The notes: generated by a model not told the origin, from the letters alone. Counted from the first letter of the stretch, positions 9,864 to 18,982 are shown. The stretch: 64,000 nt of DNA from JAEUHQ01 sp964538915 (GCA_964538915.1 CAZIFB010000002.1:62001-126000), one strand, 5' to 3'. Translations and numbers: made by a program.

Positions 9864-10388
9864 TCAGTTGCCGAGACGGAACTGCACCGCGACGTCGTCG
9901 GCAAACCGGTCCTCGATGCGCTGGTCGGCCAGCGCGGCGCGCGCCTTTCGCGTGATCGCGCCGAGGCTGCGACGGAAATCGCGCGGCTCCATGCCACAGC
10001 GCCGGGCGGCGGCGCGTGCGCTGTTGCAGGCGATCGCCGCGTCGAGGGCATCCTTCTGGCGTGGCGACAAGGAGTCGGCGAGACGCTCGCGCACACAGTC
10101 GCCGCTGATGGAGCGGGGCACCGGCACGGGGGCCGGCAGCGGCGGCGCTTCCTCGAGGTCCAGGGACTGGGTCCGCGACCATTCCGACCGGAGGATCGCG
10201 CAGGCCGATCGGTGGGCAACGACGCGCAGCCAGGCTTCGGGGTGGCTCGGCGGAGTGCCTCGCAACGTGGCGAGGGTCAGCAGGTGCACCGCGCGCTCGC
10301 CGGCCTCCTCGGCCAGGTGGCGACTGCGGATGACGCGCGATGCGGCTCGGTAGGCGAGCGGCAACAGGGAGTGGGGGTCGGGAATCAT
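9864..10388 (-). CDS. ECF-like RNA polymerase sigma factor
   Basis: 174 residues. A region-2-like helix block spans about 10-70 ('YRAASRVIRSRHLAEEAGER', 'EAWLRVVAHRSA') and a region-4-like helix-turn-helix about 108-160 ('LSPRQKDALDAAI', 'AAARRCGMEPRDFRRSLGAI'). It is divergent from ordinary ECF factors, as many planctomycete sigma-like proteins are. A good ribosome binding site (GGAAGAGGA) precedes the ATG. The gene is divergent from an XRE regulator across 219 bases holding a perfect inverted repeat. Targets are unknown; the downstream DUF1080 gene is a candidate. No anti-sigma factor is adjacent. Confidence 0.75.
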   Translation of the reverse strand: MIPDPHSLLPLAYRAASRVIRSRHLAEEAGERAVHLLTLATLRGTPPSHPEAWLRVVAHRSACAILRSEWSRTQSLDLEEAPPLPAPVPVPRSISGDCVRERLADSLSPRQKDALDAAIACNSARAAARRCGMEPRDFRRSLGAITRKARAALADQRIEDRFADDVAVQFRLGN

Positions 10389-10411
10389 CAGGTCCTCTTC
10401 CGGAAGGCAGG

Positions 10412-10436
10412 TTTATGGTGACATTCGGACCATAAA
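10412..10436. promoter_or_regulatory. Perfect inverted repeat TTTATGGT-N9-ACCATAAA (operator and/or divergent -10 boxes)
   Basis: Eight-base arms at 10412-10419 and 10429-10436 with a nine-base spacer, AT-rich in a GC-rich region, between the divergent sigma factor and XRE genes. The shorter pair ACATT (10421-10425) and AATGT (10435-10439) overlaps it. Each arm contains TATGGT, which fits TAnnnT on its own strand. The site could therefore be an operator, a pair of -10 elements, or both. The minus-strand copy sits about 40 bases before the sigma gene start. Confidence 0.6.
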
Positions 10437-10607
10437 TGTGCCGAAACGTCAAGTTTCCGAGTCGGCAGGCTGCCAACCGCGTCGGGTGGCAGTGTGCGGG
10501 CGGGGCTTGCCAGGAGGGCCCGAATCGCACTCACTTCCGTTCCCCGTGGCCACTTGCGAGAATGGCTGCGTAGGGCGGTCGGACCCCTTGCTGTGCGGAC
10601 TCGCCAC

Positions 10608-11090
10608 GTGACGGAACTACCCGAAGACGCTCCTTCCCGGCCGTTGGCAACCCACCTTGCCGCCCGCTTGCGCGAGCTGCGGGCGCGCCGTGGGTTCACT
10701 CAGGACCATGTCGCCAAGCGCTTGGGCTGCCACGAATCGGCCGTGTCGCGCTGGGAGAGCGGCAGTCGTTTTCCCACGGGGGAAGACCTCGTGGCGCTCG
10801 CCGACCTGTTCGAGGTCAGCACGGACGATTTGCTGGGCCGAGTGAGACAGTACGCCGCACCGGGTTCGGCCCTGGTCGATATGCGCCTGCTCGAGAAACT
10901 CGCGGCCGCGGAGTCGACCGCCGAGTTCGATCAACAGATCGCGCAAAACGAAGAGCAGGCGGTGTGGCTGCCGGTGCCCGACGGTGCGGTCCTGATCCCG
11001 GTTGCCGAAGCGATGCGCTGGACGCGAAAGGTTGCCGATCGCCATCGTTCGAGCCGGTTCGTCGATCGCCTGTTCCGACCGCGCGTCTGA
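10608..11090 (+). CDS. XRE-family helix-turn-helix transcriptional regulator
   Basis: 160 residues from GTG 10608; the frame also extends upstream to a GTG at 10494, but that extension is basic and unlike the family. The HTH occupies about residues 12-67 ('LRELRARRGFTQDHVAKRLG', 'ESAVSRWESGSRFPTGEDL', 'LADLFEVSTDDLLG'). A ~90-residue C-terminal part is acidic, then basic, with no recognised domain. It is divergent from the sigma factor gene, and the inverted repeat between them is the likely binding site. Confidence 0.85.
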   Translation: MTELPEDAPSRPLATHLAARLRELRARRGFTQDHVAKRLGCHESAVSRWESGSRFPTGEDLVALADLFEVSTDDLLGRVRQYAAPGSALVDMRLLEKLAAAESTAEFDQQIAQNEEQAVWLPVPDGAVLIPVAEAMRWTRKVADRHRSSRFVDRLFRPRV

Positions 11091-11136
11091 ACGTTCCCGC
11101 CCGCGAATGCGGGGTGCTCGGCTGGCTACGGGCAGG

Positions 11137-12162
11137 TCAGGAGCCCGGCGTGAGTCGGCGGCAGACTGCGGCAGTGAAGTCCGTGGTCGTCTTCGTGCCG
11201 CCGAGGTCGCGTGTGGTCTCGCCCGCTGCGATGGTCTGGCGCACTGCGTCGTCGACCATCTGCCCGAGTCCGCGGCAGCCGGCGTGGGTGAGCAGCATCG
11301 CGAACGCGAGAATCGAGGCGGACGGATTGCACACGCCCTTGCCGGCGATGTCGGGCGCGGTGCCGCCGGCCGGGTCGAACATGGCGAGATCGACGCGGCC
11401 CTGATCGTCGAAGGAGTAGCTCGCGCTCGCGCCGAGGCCGATGCTGCCGACCATGCCGCACGCCATGTCCGACAGGAAGTCGCCGTACTCGTTCGGGGTG
11501 ACGATCACGCGGTATGCCTCGGGCTTCAGCAGCAGCTTGTAGAGCAGCGCGTCGAACAGCTCGACCTGATGTGAGACGCCGGGGAAGCCGCGCGCCACGT
11601 CCAAGACGATCTCCTCGAACAGGCCGTCCGTCGCGCGCTGGATCGTGTGCTTGCTGCTGCTGACGACGCCGCAGCCGAGGCGCCGCGCGAGTTCGAACGC
11701 GTAGAGAGCTGCTTCGCGCGAAGGCCGGCGCTCGATCACGCGGATCGACACGGCCACGTCGTCACCGATGCGGCGACCTGCGTCTTCGTACGTGCCGCCG
11801 ACGGCGATGCGGATGATGTGCAGATCGATCTTGCCGTCGTGTCTCGTCTTCACGCCCGGCAGGCTGGCGACCGGCCGATGGATCACGGAGAAGCGGCAGC
11901 GATCGCGCAGGATCTTGTTCGGGCTCTCCTTCTCCGTCACCGTCGGGTACTTCAGCGCGATGCGCCGATCGCGGATGGTGGCGACGGCCGCGTCGTAGCA
12001 CGCCGTCGGGTTCTTGCGCCGGGCCTCGAGCGTCAGGTCGACCGGGTGGAAGTGCACCGCGATCGGGAGGGCCTTCGCCACTTCATGGACGCTGGCGGAG
12101 AGTTCCGGAGAGATGCCGTCGCCGTGGAACTCGGCGAGGTGGACGGTTTCGCGATCGGGCAT
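11137..12162 (-). CDS. Isocitrate/isopropylmalate dehydrogenase family protein
   Basis: 341 residues. The beta-decarboxylating dehydrogenase fold is shown by 'FHGDGISPEL' at the start, 'LKYPTVTEKESPNKILR', the active-site region 'RIAVGGTYEDAGRR', and the family signature 'NEYGDFLSDMACGMVGSIGLG' with metal-binding aspartates. It would oxidatively decarboxylate a 2-hydroxy-3-carboxy acid, isocitrate being most likely; sequence reading alone cannot separate isocitrate, homoisocitrate and isopropylmalate forms or the NAD/NADP choice. The start MPDRETVHLAEF is preferred over an upstream frame extension to 12204. No leucine biosynthesis gene is adjacent, which favours a TCA-type role weakly. Confidence 0.85.
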   Translation of the reverse strand: MPDRETVHLAEFHGDGISPELSASVHEVAKALPIAVHFHPVDLTLEARRKNPTACYDAAVATIRDRRIALKYPTVTEKESPNKILRDRCRFSVIHRPVASLPGVKTRHDGKIDLHIIRIAVGGTYEDAGRRIGDDVAVSIRVIERRPSREAALYAFELARRLGCGVVSSSKHTIQRATDGLFEEIVLDVARGFPGVSHQVELFDALLYKLLLKPEAYRVIVTPNEYGDFLSDMACGMVGSIGLGASASYSFDDQGRVDLAMFDPAGGTAPDIAGKGVCNPSASILAFAMLLTHAGCRGLGQMVDDAVRQTIAAGETTRDLGGTKTTTDFTAAVCRRLTPGS

Positions 12163-12243
12163 GTCGGGCCGCGCAGTGTCGCGGAAACGCCGTGTCCTTC
12201 GCAAGCGCGTGCCGCTCCGGAACGGGACGGCGGCGGGGGCCGT

Positions 12244-12272
12244 GCGCCACGGTTCCGCGGCGCCACGGTTCC
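12244..12272. repeat. Tandem direct repeat of 13 bases
   Basis: GCGCCACGGTTCC occurs at 12244-12256 and again at 12260-12272, 16 bases apart, in the gap between two minus-strand genes. Significance is unclear. Confidence 0.6.
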
Positions 12273-12288
12273 CTCTACTTCCTGCCTC

Positions 12289-13311
12289 TCACTTGTCGCC
12301 GGACTTCGGCTCGGTCGTCGCCGGCTCGCCCGTCTTGGCGGGTTCGGCCTTCGCCGGGGCCTTCTTCGGCATCGCGGCTTCGGCCGTCGTGCGCTTCGTG
12401 GAGACCGTGTTCTTCATCGCCATGGACATCGCGCCCATCGGCGTCTCGATGTCGACGTCCATCGACACGGTGTTCGAGGCCTCGATGACGAAGCCGTCCT
12501 GGCGCGAGACCTTCTGGGTTCCCATGACCTTGCCGTTGCTGATGGTCATGTTCTTCATCATCTCGCGCATCGGGTCGTCGCCCTCGTCGCCGCCCGCGGC
12601 GTCGTCGGCCGGCTTCTCGACCGTGCCGGTCGCCGTGATCTCGAACGACGCGTCGTCGCACTTGGCGAGCGTCAGCTTCATCTTGTTGCTGGCGCCGATG
12701 CGGCCGGACCCCTTCTCGACGTGGTCCCACGACGCGCCGACCGCGACGGGCTTCTCCGGCATGATGCCGAACGCCGCCTCGGTCAGGTTCTTCAGCGTTT
12801 CCTCGGTTACCGGGTTGCCCATGCGGCCGCCACCGACCTTCAGCAACTCGGCGGCTCCCTCGAGCGACGTCGCCTTGCCCGCGCTGTCGACCTTGGCGGT
12901 GAACTTCTTGCCGGCCAGCTTGGTCATCTGCTTGACCATCGCCGCCGGGTTCATTCCCCCCATGTCGTCGCCGTCGTCGCCGTCGTCGGGGGATGCCGAG
13001 TCGAACTCGGCTTCGCCCATCGGGCCCATCTGCATCGCGCCGTGAATGCGAACGATCTCGGTCTCGACCGTCAGGATCCCCTTGTCGTCGACGTCGAGCA
13101 CGGTGATGTGCAACGTGTGCGTCGTCGTGCCGCCGACGTCGAACTGCTGACCGCCCTGGTCGATCGTCTGCTCCTGCTTCGATTCCTGCAGCAGCCAGAT
13201 GGAGCTGCCCTTCTTCGCGGTCGTTCGCAGGGTCAGTTCGGGGCCCTGGGCCGCGACCGACGCGGCGAGACAGAGGAAGGACAGGATGGAGGACTTCGTG
13301 ATTGGATTCAT
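12289..13311 (-). CDS. Secreted DUF6263-like protein
   Basis: 340 residues with a signal peptide (about 1-22, 'ILSFLCLAASVAAQG'). The body is a beta-rich domain opening 'LTLRTTAKKGSSIWLLQESK', a pattern typical of DUF6263 proteins in Planctomycetes. An Asp/Gly-rich loop (SPDDGDDGDDMGG) and two Met-rich stretches interrupt it. The C-terminal ~30 residues are Lys/Ala/Pro/Glu-rich and low complexity. Function is unknown; it is probably periplasmic or extracellular. Confidence 0.75.
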   Translation of the reverse strand: MNPITKSSILSFLCLAASVAAQGPELTLRTTAKKGSSIWLLQESKQEQTIDQGGQQFDVGGTTTHTLHITVLDVDDKGILTVETEIVRIHGAMQMGPMGEAEFDSASPDDGDDGDDMGGMNPAAMVKQMTKLAGKKFTAKVDSAGKATSLEGAAELLKVGGGRMGNPVTEETLKNLTEAAFGIMPEKPVAVGASWDHVEKGSGRIGASNKMKLTLAKCDDASFEITATGTVEKPADDAAGGDEGDDPMREMMKNMTISNGKVMGTQKVSRQDGFVIEASNTVSMDVDIETPMGAMSMAMKNTVSTKRTTAEAAMPKKAPAKAEPAKTGEPATTEPKSGDK

Positions 13312-13418
13312 GCGGTGGTCCGGCGGCCGGTTTGGGAAAGGCGCGTAGTGGCCGGAGCGGCGGCACAATACGTCGCGTGACCGCCGCGGCGTAGCGTCCG
13401 CTGGCGTTCCGCGCCGTG

Positions 13419-14105
13419 TCAGCGGTCGAAGCGCAGGCCCAGACCGCGGACCGTGATGAGGTGCTTCGGCGCGCCCGGGTCGACCTCGAACAGCTTGCGA
13501 AGGCGCAGGACGACGTTGTCGAGGGTGCGGACCGTCCGGGGTGCCGTGCTTCCGAAGAGGTGTTCGATCACGGTCTTGCGGAGTACCACCGCGCCGGCAT
13601 GCGCCGCCAGGAGGCGCAGCAGTTTCGTCTCCGTCGCCGTCATGGCGACCGTCGAGCCATCGCGGCACTTCGCCTGCATGGAGCGGAAGTCCACGTCGTT
13701 GCCGCCGAACTGCAGCACGTCGGCGCCGGCGGCCGGTGGCGGTTGGCGGCGAAGGAGTGCGTCCACACGAAGCAGCAGTTCGCGGAGGTTGAACGGCTTC
13801 GTCAGGTAGTCGTCGGCTTGCAGTTCGAGGCCGCGGATTCGGTCCCGGTCGGAGCTGCGGGCGCTCAACACGAGCACCGGCGTCTGGTCGCCGCGTGCCC
13901 GCAGTTGGCGCAGCACCTCGAATCCGTCGCAGCCCGGCAGCATCACGTCGAGGATCAGGAGATCGATCCCGCCCCGAGCCATCCGCTCGAGCGCTTTCGG
14001 TCCCGTGAGCACGTGTTCGGCGTGGTAGGTCTCGACGGCGAGGTTGTCGCACAGCATCTCGCCGAGCGCTCGTTCGTCCTCCGCAACCAGGATCCAGCGA
14101 CTCAT
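13419..14105 (-). CDS. OmpR/PhoB-family response regulator
   Basis: 228 residues. The receiver domain (1-120) has acidic pocket E9/D10, phospho-acceptor D53 and K103 in YLTKPF. A winged-helix DNA-binding domain follows (about 130-228), ending 'KHLITVRGLGLRFDR'. It forms a two-component system with the kinase just upstream on the same strand, whose last four bases overlap its ATG. The signal and the regulon are not evident from the neighbours. Confidence 0.95.
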   Translation of the reverse strand: MSRWILVAEDERALGEMLCDNLAVETYHAEHVLTGPKALERMARGGIDLLILDVMLPGCDGFEVLRQLRARGDQTPVLVLSARSSDRDRIRGLELQADDYLTKPFNLRELLLRVDALLRRQPPPAAGADVLQFGGNDVDFRSMQAKCRDGSTVAMTATETKLLRLLAAHAGAVVLRKTVIEHLFGSTAPRTVRTLDNVVLRLRKLFEVDPGAPKHLITVRGLGLRFDR

Positions 14106-15085
14106 GAAGTGAGCTCCAGGGGAATGCGGACGACGAACTCACTGCCGGCGCCGCGCCCGGCGCTGTGCGCGGTGACAGAGCCTGCGTGCGCCTTCACGAG
14201 CTCTTGCACGAGATGCAGACCGAGCCCCGTGCCACCGGACGCCGTGTCGCTGCCGCGCCAGAACGGTACGAATGCGTGTGCGAGTTCGTTCTCGTCCATG
14301 CCGCGACCGGCGTCGCGGACCGAGACGTCGGCGCTGCGTTCGTTCGTGGTGAGCGCGACGGTCACGCGGCTGCCCGGCGGCGAGAACTTGACGGCGTTGT
14401 CGAGCAGGTTGCGCAGGACGAGCTGGATCGCGGCCGGGTCGCGGCGGTACGGGACCGTCGGGGGCGCCTGCGTCTCGATCGTGATCTCTGCCGCGTGGGC
14501 TCGCGCTTCGATCGCGGCAACGGCTTCGCCGATGTCGAGCACGAGATCGCCGCGTTCGCGGAGCGACGCTCGCCGTGCCGTTCGCAGGCCGGCGGCGGTG
14601 AGGACGTTCGTGAGTCCTCGCTCGAGGCGCTCGGCCTCGAGCAGCCCGTTCTGCAGGTAGCGCGAGCGCTTGTCCGCCGGCAGCCGGTCCCCGCGCAGGG
14701 ACTCCAGCAGCAACACGATCGTCGCGAGCGGCGTCTTCAGTTCGTGCGTGGCCGCCGCCAGGAACCGATCCTGCGCGATTCGCAGGGCGGCCTCGCGACG
14801 CACCGACGCGATGTACAGCCAGCCCGATGCGAGCAGCACGATCGCGAACGCGATGCCTTCGCTCGCGAACATGAGCTGGCGCGACTTCGCGATCATCTCG
14901 AGATCGACCGGGTCCGTCGCGCCGAGCGCCGCCGCCGCGCCCGGGATGTCGCCGGCGGACAGCTGCCGGCTGGCAGCGGCGAGGTTGCGGCTCGCGTGGA
15001 TCTGGAACGTGGTCCACCACAGGACCAGCGCCAGCGCGAGGCCGAGAATCACCAGGAACAGGATCGAACTCTTCGTCCGCGGCAC
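14102..15085 (-). CDS. Membrane sensor histidine kinase
   Basis: 327 residues. Two membrane segments (about 7-25 and 74-94) flank a short ~48-residue periplasmic region, too small for a classical sensor fold. The kinase core has H114 in ATHELKTPL, an N-box 'NLLDNAVKFSPPG', a G1 box 'RDAGRGMDENEL' and a G2 box 'GGTGLGLHLV'. No HAMP domain is obvious. It overlaps its cognate response regulator by four bases, so translation is probably coupled. The upstream secreted-protein gene stops only six bases before this start and may share a transcript. Confidence 0.94.
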   Translation of the reverse strand: MPRTKSSILFLVILGLALALVLWWTTFQIHASRNLAAASRQLSAGDIPGAAAALGATDPVDLEMIAKSRQLMFASEGIAFAIVLLASGWLYIASVRREAALRIAQDRFLAAATHELKTPLATIVLLLESLRGDRLPADKRSRYLQNGLLEAERLERGLTNVLTAAGLRTARRASLRERGDLVLDIGEAVAAIEARAHAAEITIETQAPPTVPYRRDPAAIQLVLRNLLDNAVKFSPPGSRVTVALTTNERSADVSVRDAGRGMDENELAHAFVPFWRGSDTASGGTGLGLHLVQELVKAHAGSVTAHSAGRGAGSEFVVRIPLELTS

Positions 15086-15091
15086 GCGGCG

Positions 15092-16189
15092 TCAGAGCGT
15101 ACGCAGGCGGACGGCGAAGCCGAAGGGCTTCACCGAGTTCGCGAACGTCGCCGCCGAGTTCGTGTCGTGCGCGACGGTGTAGACGCCGGCTCCGAGCGTT
15201 GCGAACGAGCCGAGGGACACCTCGGCGGCGTTGCTGGTGACGAGGCCGAACGCGTTCGCTCCGTCGATGAGCGACACGGCCTGCTCGTAGACGACGAGGC
15301 CGGCGAACGCGTTGTCCGCGGGCATCGCGAGCGCGGCCCCGGGCTGCTCCGTGCCGAACGAGCCGACGCCGTCCGTGACGACGACCTTGAAGATGATCGG
15401 GTCGACATGGACGGTGCAGGACGTGCCCGGAAGCGTCGCGGCGGGGTTCGTGATCCCGAAGATCGTCAGTGCGAGCGCGTTCGCGCCGAGGTTCTGGCCG
15501 GCGAGGTAGTGGGCCGCGCCCGGGGCGTAGACGCCGGAAGGCGTGATGGCCGCCGGGGGTTGTCCGACCGCGGTGCTGCAGCCGATGCCGATCGTCGTCG
15601 CGCTGCCGTTCTGCACGCCGCCCGCAGTCGTCATGCCGTCGAGGATCGCGTGCGCGAAGCCGAACGACGAGATGTTGTTCCCCTCCATCGTGATGTCGAC
15701 GACGAGCCAGCCGCCGGCCGGGATCGAGACGGCAACGGGAAGTGTGAAGTCGAACTGCAGCGAGCCGTTCGGCCCGCCCCACGGGTGCGGATTGGCGGAG
15801 CCCGGATCCGGGTAGTAGGTCCACGCGCCGTCGCGGGCGGTGGTCAGCGGCTGGGTGAGGTTCGCGGCGAAGTCCGCACCCGGAACGGCGATTTCCGTGG
15901 CCCCGATCCGAATGTGCAGCCGCGAGATCGAGAACGGTCCCGGTGCGCCGACCGCGGGGATCGGGCCGTCGTAGCGCAGCGACAGCTGGTCCGCGACGAA
16001 CGTGCTCGCGCCGACCTCGGATGCGTCGAAGAACATCTGCACTCGTGCGTCCGGCTGCATGAACGGCACGAGGCTGTAGCTGCCGAGTTCGGTCGTGGTG
16101 TCCGACTGCGCCGGCAGGGCGAGGTAGGTCTGAGCGGACAGGGACGCCGCTGCGAGGCAGAGGCACGACGGGAAGAACGAGCGACTCAT
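15092..16189 (-). CDS. Secreted protein of unknown function
   Basis: 365 residues with a signal peptide (about 1-20, 'FFPSCLCLAAASLSAQT'). The rest is predicted beta-rich, Gly/Ala/Pro-rich and poor in Lys, with a 'LSLRYDGPIPAVGAPGPFSISRL' segment and two Cys pairs. It resembles planctomycete exported proteins with a metazoan-collectin-like or Ig-like beta fold, but I cannot name a family. ATG 16189 is chosen; a GTG two codons upstream is also in frame. A TAGCGT box eight bases upstream suggests a nearly leaderless message. Confidence 0.7.
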   Translation of the reverse strand: MSRSFFPSCLCLAAASLSAQTYLALPAQSDTTTELGSYSLVPFMQPDARVQMFFDASEVGASTFVADQLSLRYDGPIPAVGAPGPFSISRLHIRIGATEIAVPGADFAANLTQPLTTARDGAWTYYPDPGSANPHPWGGPNGSLQFDFTLPVAVSIPAGGWLVVDITMEGNNISSFGFAHAILDGMTTAGGVQNGSATTIGIGCSTAVGQPPAAITPSGVYAPGAAHYLAGQNLGANALALTIFGITNPAATLPGTSCTVHVDPIIFKVVVTDGVGSFGTEQPGAALAMPADNAFAGLVVYEQAVSLIDGANAFGLVTSNAAEVSLGSFATLGAGVYTVAHDTNSAATFANSVKPFGFAVRLRTL

Positions 16190-16197
16190 GGGCACGA

Positions 16198-16203
16198 ACG
16201 CTA
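16198..16203 (-). promoter_or_regulatory. Putative -10 box TAGCGT
   Basis: Minus-strand CCTAGCGT, eight bases before the ATG of the secreted-protein gene at 16189, in the short region shared with the divergent cytochrome gene. Confidence 0.4.
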
Positions 16204-16247
16204 GGAAGCGACGGACCGCCGTGTGTCATGCCGTGGTCATCGCTTGC

Positions 16248-16253
16248 TACGCT
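16248..16253 (+). promoter_or_regulatory. Putative -10 box TACGCT
   Basis: GCTACGCT ends exactly six bases before the GTG at 16260. This position implies transcription starting at or next to the start codon, and it supports choosing that GTG over the upstream ATG at 16188. Confidence 0.5.
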
Positions 16254-16259
16254 CCTTCC

Positions 16260-18539
16260 GTGCCTCGCCTCTGCGCCCTCTTCCTGACACCACTCGCCGC
16301 GGCGGTCGCGTCGGCGCAGGAAGCGGCGCGCGAGGCCATCGAGGCGTTCGCCGCCGAGCACTGCATCGACTGCCACGGCGGCGACCAGACGAAGGGCGAT
16401 CTCGACCTCCGCGCATGGCCGAAAGAGCCGGCCGAGTGGGCGTGGCGCGCGAGCCGCGTGCGGACGCGCGTGGGTTCGGGCGAGATGCCGCCGCCGGACG
16501 CGGAAGCGCCGTCACCGGGACAGCGAACGCGTTTCGTCGCGGACGTCGACGCGGTGTTGCGCGAGGTGGTGCCGCGCCTCCCGACCGATCCGGGGCGCGT
16601 CACGGTGCGGCGTCTGTCGCGCACGCAGTGGTCCAACGTCGTGCGGGACCTCTTCGATGTCGTCGCCGACACCGATGCATTTCCGGCGGACGATCTCGGC
16701 TACGGCTTCGACACGATCGGGGACGCGACGACCTTCTCGACGCTGCACCTCGAGAAGTACATGGATGCGGCGCGCGACGTGGCTCTCGCGGTGTTCGACG
16801 GCGAGGATCCCTCGCGTCCGGCCGTCCGTCGCGTGGAGGCCGAGTCGATGGAGCTGGTGGACGGGCCCGGCGCGGGCATGGACGGCAACGTCGCGAACCT
16901 CTACACGCGTGCGACGATCGAGCAGGCCGTGCGTCTGCCGCGCGACGGCACCTACCGCGTGGTGCTGCGCGCGGGCGCCGACCAGGCGGGCGACGAACCC
17001 GCCAAGATGCTGCTTCGTCTCGACGGCCGCGATCTGGAGACCTGGGAGGTCGCGACGAAGCGGATGGAGGAGTTTGGACTCACCGCCCCGCTCGGCGGCG
17101 GGGAACACCGCTTCGCCGTTTCGTTCGTCAACGATTTCTACGATCCCAAGAACCCGGACCCCGCGAGGCGCGATCGCAACTTGAGGGTCGATTGGCTGGA
17201 GGTGCGGGGCCCACTCGACGAACGGCCGCTGCCGCCGTTGCGCACGGCGATGCTGGAGGCACTGGCCGCGAAGGGTGCCGACGGCGCGAGACTGCGTGCT
17301 CTGGTGCGGGCGCTGCTCCCGTCCGTGCTTCGCCGTCCCGCAGCGGACGACGAGGTGGCTCGCTACGTGCAGACCGGAGAGGCCGTGCTGCGCCGCGGCC
17401 AGCCGCTGCTCGCAGCGGCGCGCGCGGTGCTGCAGGCGGCGCTCGTGTCGCCGCACTTCCTCTTCCGCGTCGAGCCAAGTGCAGCCGACCGCGGCGCCGG
17501 CGCGTCGCCGGTCACCGGCGCGGCGCTGGCCGTGCGACTCTCGTTCTTCCTCTGGGCGAGCACTCCGGACGAGCGTCTGGCTCGCCTCGGAGCGACCGGT
17601 CGCCTCGTCGACACGGCGACCCTTGGTGAGGAAGTGGACCGCATGCTCGCCGATCCGCGAGCGGAGTCGCTGGCCACCGAGTTCGCCGCCCAGTGGCTGG
17701 AGCTGCGCAGCCTCGCCGATCGAACGCCCGATCCGCGGCGCTTTCCCGGCTTCGACGACGCGCTGAAGGCGTCGCTCCGACGCGAGACGGAGCTGCTGTT
17801 CGCAGCGCTGCTGCGCGACGATCGCGACGTTCGTGACCTGCTCGACTGCGAGTTCACGCACGTCGATCGGCGGCTGGCGTCGTTCTACGGACTGCCAGCG
17901 CCTGCATCCGAAGCGTTCGAGCGCGTGCAGCTCCCTGCGGCGATGCGCGAGCGCGGCGGCGTGCTGGGTCACGCGAGTGTCCTCGCAGTCACCTCGAACC
18001 CCACGCGCACGTCGCCGGTGAAACGCGGGAAGTGGATCCTGGACAACCTCCTCGGTCAGGCGCCGCCGCCGCCGCCGCCGGGCAACGACACTCTCGCGAA
18101 GGAGTCGGAGATCGACAGCAGCCGCTCGTTCCGCGAGCAGCTCGCGCAGCATCGCGAGCGGGCTGCGTGTGCCGGCTGCCACGTTCGTATGGACACGCTC
18201 GGCTTCGCTCTGGAGCGCTTCGACGCGATCGGTCGCGCTCGCTCCTCGGACTCCGCGGGGCCGATCGACTGCAGCGGCGAACTGCCCGGCGGAGTGCGCA
18301 TCGAGGGCATCGCGGGGCTGAAGGGCATGCTGCGCGCAGACCCGGCGTTCGTGCACAACGTCGCGCGGAAACTGTTCGTCTACGCCGTCGGCCGCGACGC
18401 GAGGCCGGCCGATCGGCTGCGCCTCTGGTGGCAGGTCGATCGCAGGCTCGCGACGGGCCGTGTGACGCTGCGCGATCTGGTCACGATCGTCGTGAACGAC
18501 GAAGCGTTTCGCCTGCGGTCGGCCGCGGCGGCCCGATGA
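16260..18539 (+). CDS. Planctomycete-type cytochrome with DUF1587/DUF1592/DUF1588/DUF1585 domains
   Basis: 759 residues from GTG 16260, giving a clean signal peptide ('LCALFLTPLAAAVASAQ'). The N-terminal cytochrome-like segment has heme motif CIDCH and 'LRAWPKEPAEW'. 'RRLSRTQWSNVVRDLF' marks DUF1587. A carbohydrate-binding-like insert ('VEAESMELVDGPG...LRLDGRDLETWEV') follows, then the DUF1592 helical region ('RLSFFLWASTPDERL'), DUF1588 ('RGGVLGHASVLAVTSNPTRTSPVKRGKWI') and DUF1585 with a second CAGCH. This is the typical planctomycete order. It is often found next to a DUF1552 partner; none is here. Inferred role is exported electron transfer, substrate unknown. Confidence 0.92.
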   Translation: MPRLCALFLTPLAAAVASAQEAAREAIEAFAAEHCIDCHGGDQTKGDLDLRAWPKEPAEWAWRASRVRTRVGSGEMPPPDAEAPSPGQRTRFVADVDAVLREVVPRLPTDPGRVTVRRLSRTQWSNVVRDLFDVVADTDAFPADDLGYGFDTIGDATTFSTLHLEKYMDAARDVALAVFDGEDPSRPAVRRVEAESMELVDGPGAGMDGNVANLYTRATIEQAVRLPRDGTYRVVLRAGADQAGDEPAKMLLRLDGRDLETWEVATKRMEEFGLTAPLGGGEHRFAVSFVNDFYDPKNPDPARRDRNLRVDWLEVRGPLDERPLPPLRTAMLEALAAKGADGARLRALVRALLPSVLRRPAADDEVARYVQTGEAVLRRGQPLLAAARAVLQAALVSPHFLFRVEPSAADRGAGASPVTGAALAVRLSFFLWASTPDERLARLGATGRLVDTATLGEEVDRMLADPRAESLATEFAAQWLELRSLADRTPDPRRFPGFDDALKASLRRETELLFAALLRDDRDVRDLLDCEFTHVDRRLASFYGLPAPASEAFERVQLPAAMRERGGVLGHASVLAVTSNPTRTSPVKRGKWILDNLLGQAPPPPPPGNDTLAKESEIDSSRSFREQLAQHRERAACAGCHVRMDTLGFALERFDAIGRARSSDSAGPIDCSGELPGGVRIEGIAGLKGMLRADPAFVHNVARKLFVYAVGRDARPADRLRLWWQVDRRLATGRVTLRDLVTIVVNDEAFRLRSAAAAR

Positions 18540-18655
18540 GTCGGAGCCACGAAGGTTCGATGCCAAGGGGCGCTCCGACTCACGCGCTCCGACCGCCGCC
18601 GGGACCGGCAAAAGAAACTCCCGAAGCGGGACGCCGCGCACCGATCTACGCCGAC

Positions 18656-18934
18656 ATGGCAAGACGACTTCTGTGTGGCCTGGTCCTCTCGACTCTGGCC
18701 TTCCTGCCCGGTTGTGCCACGACGAACGGGGTTCGCTGGGCCTACGGCATGGACTCGGTGTACGACGAGCCGGACAGCCTGTCCGAGAGCCTCGCACTTC
18801 GCGCGCTGGTCGGCGTGCCGGTGATCGTCGGCGGCGCGGCGTGGGATCTGACGACGTGGCCGCTGCAGATCCTCTTCGGCGTCTGGCCCACGTGGGGTCG
18901 CACGTCCACGATGATGAATCCGGCCGCGGGCTAG
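18656..18934 (+). CDS. Small lipoprotein of unknown function
   Basis: 92 residues. The signal peptide ends in lipobox LPGC (about residues 17-20). After it come 'GVRWAYGMDSVYDEPDSLSES' and a hydrophobic 'LVGVPVIVGGAAWDLTTWPLQILFGVWP', reminiscent of small YceK-like lipoproteins, though I would not name it so. It lies 116 bases after the cytochrome gene. Confidence 0.7.
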   Translation: MARRLLCGLVLSTLAFLPGCATTNGVRWAYGMDSVYDEPDSLSESLALRALVGVPVIVGGAAWDLTTWPLQILFGVWPTWGRTSTMMNPAAG

Positions 18935-18982
18935 CGAACGCGACGTCTGGCCTCGCGATCGCATCGACGCGAGGATGAGGAC

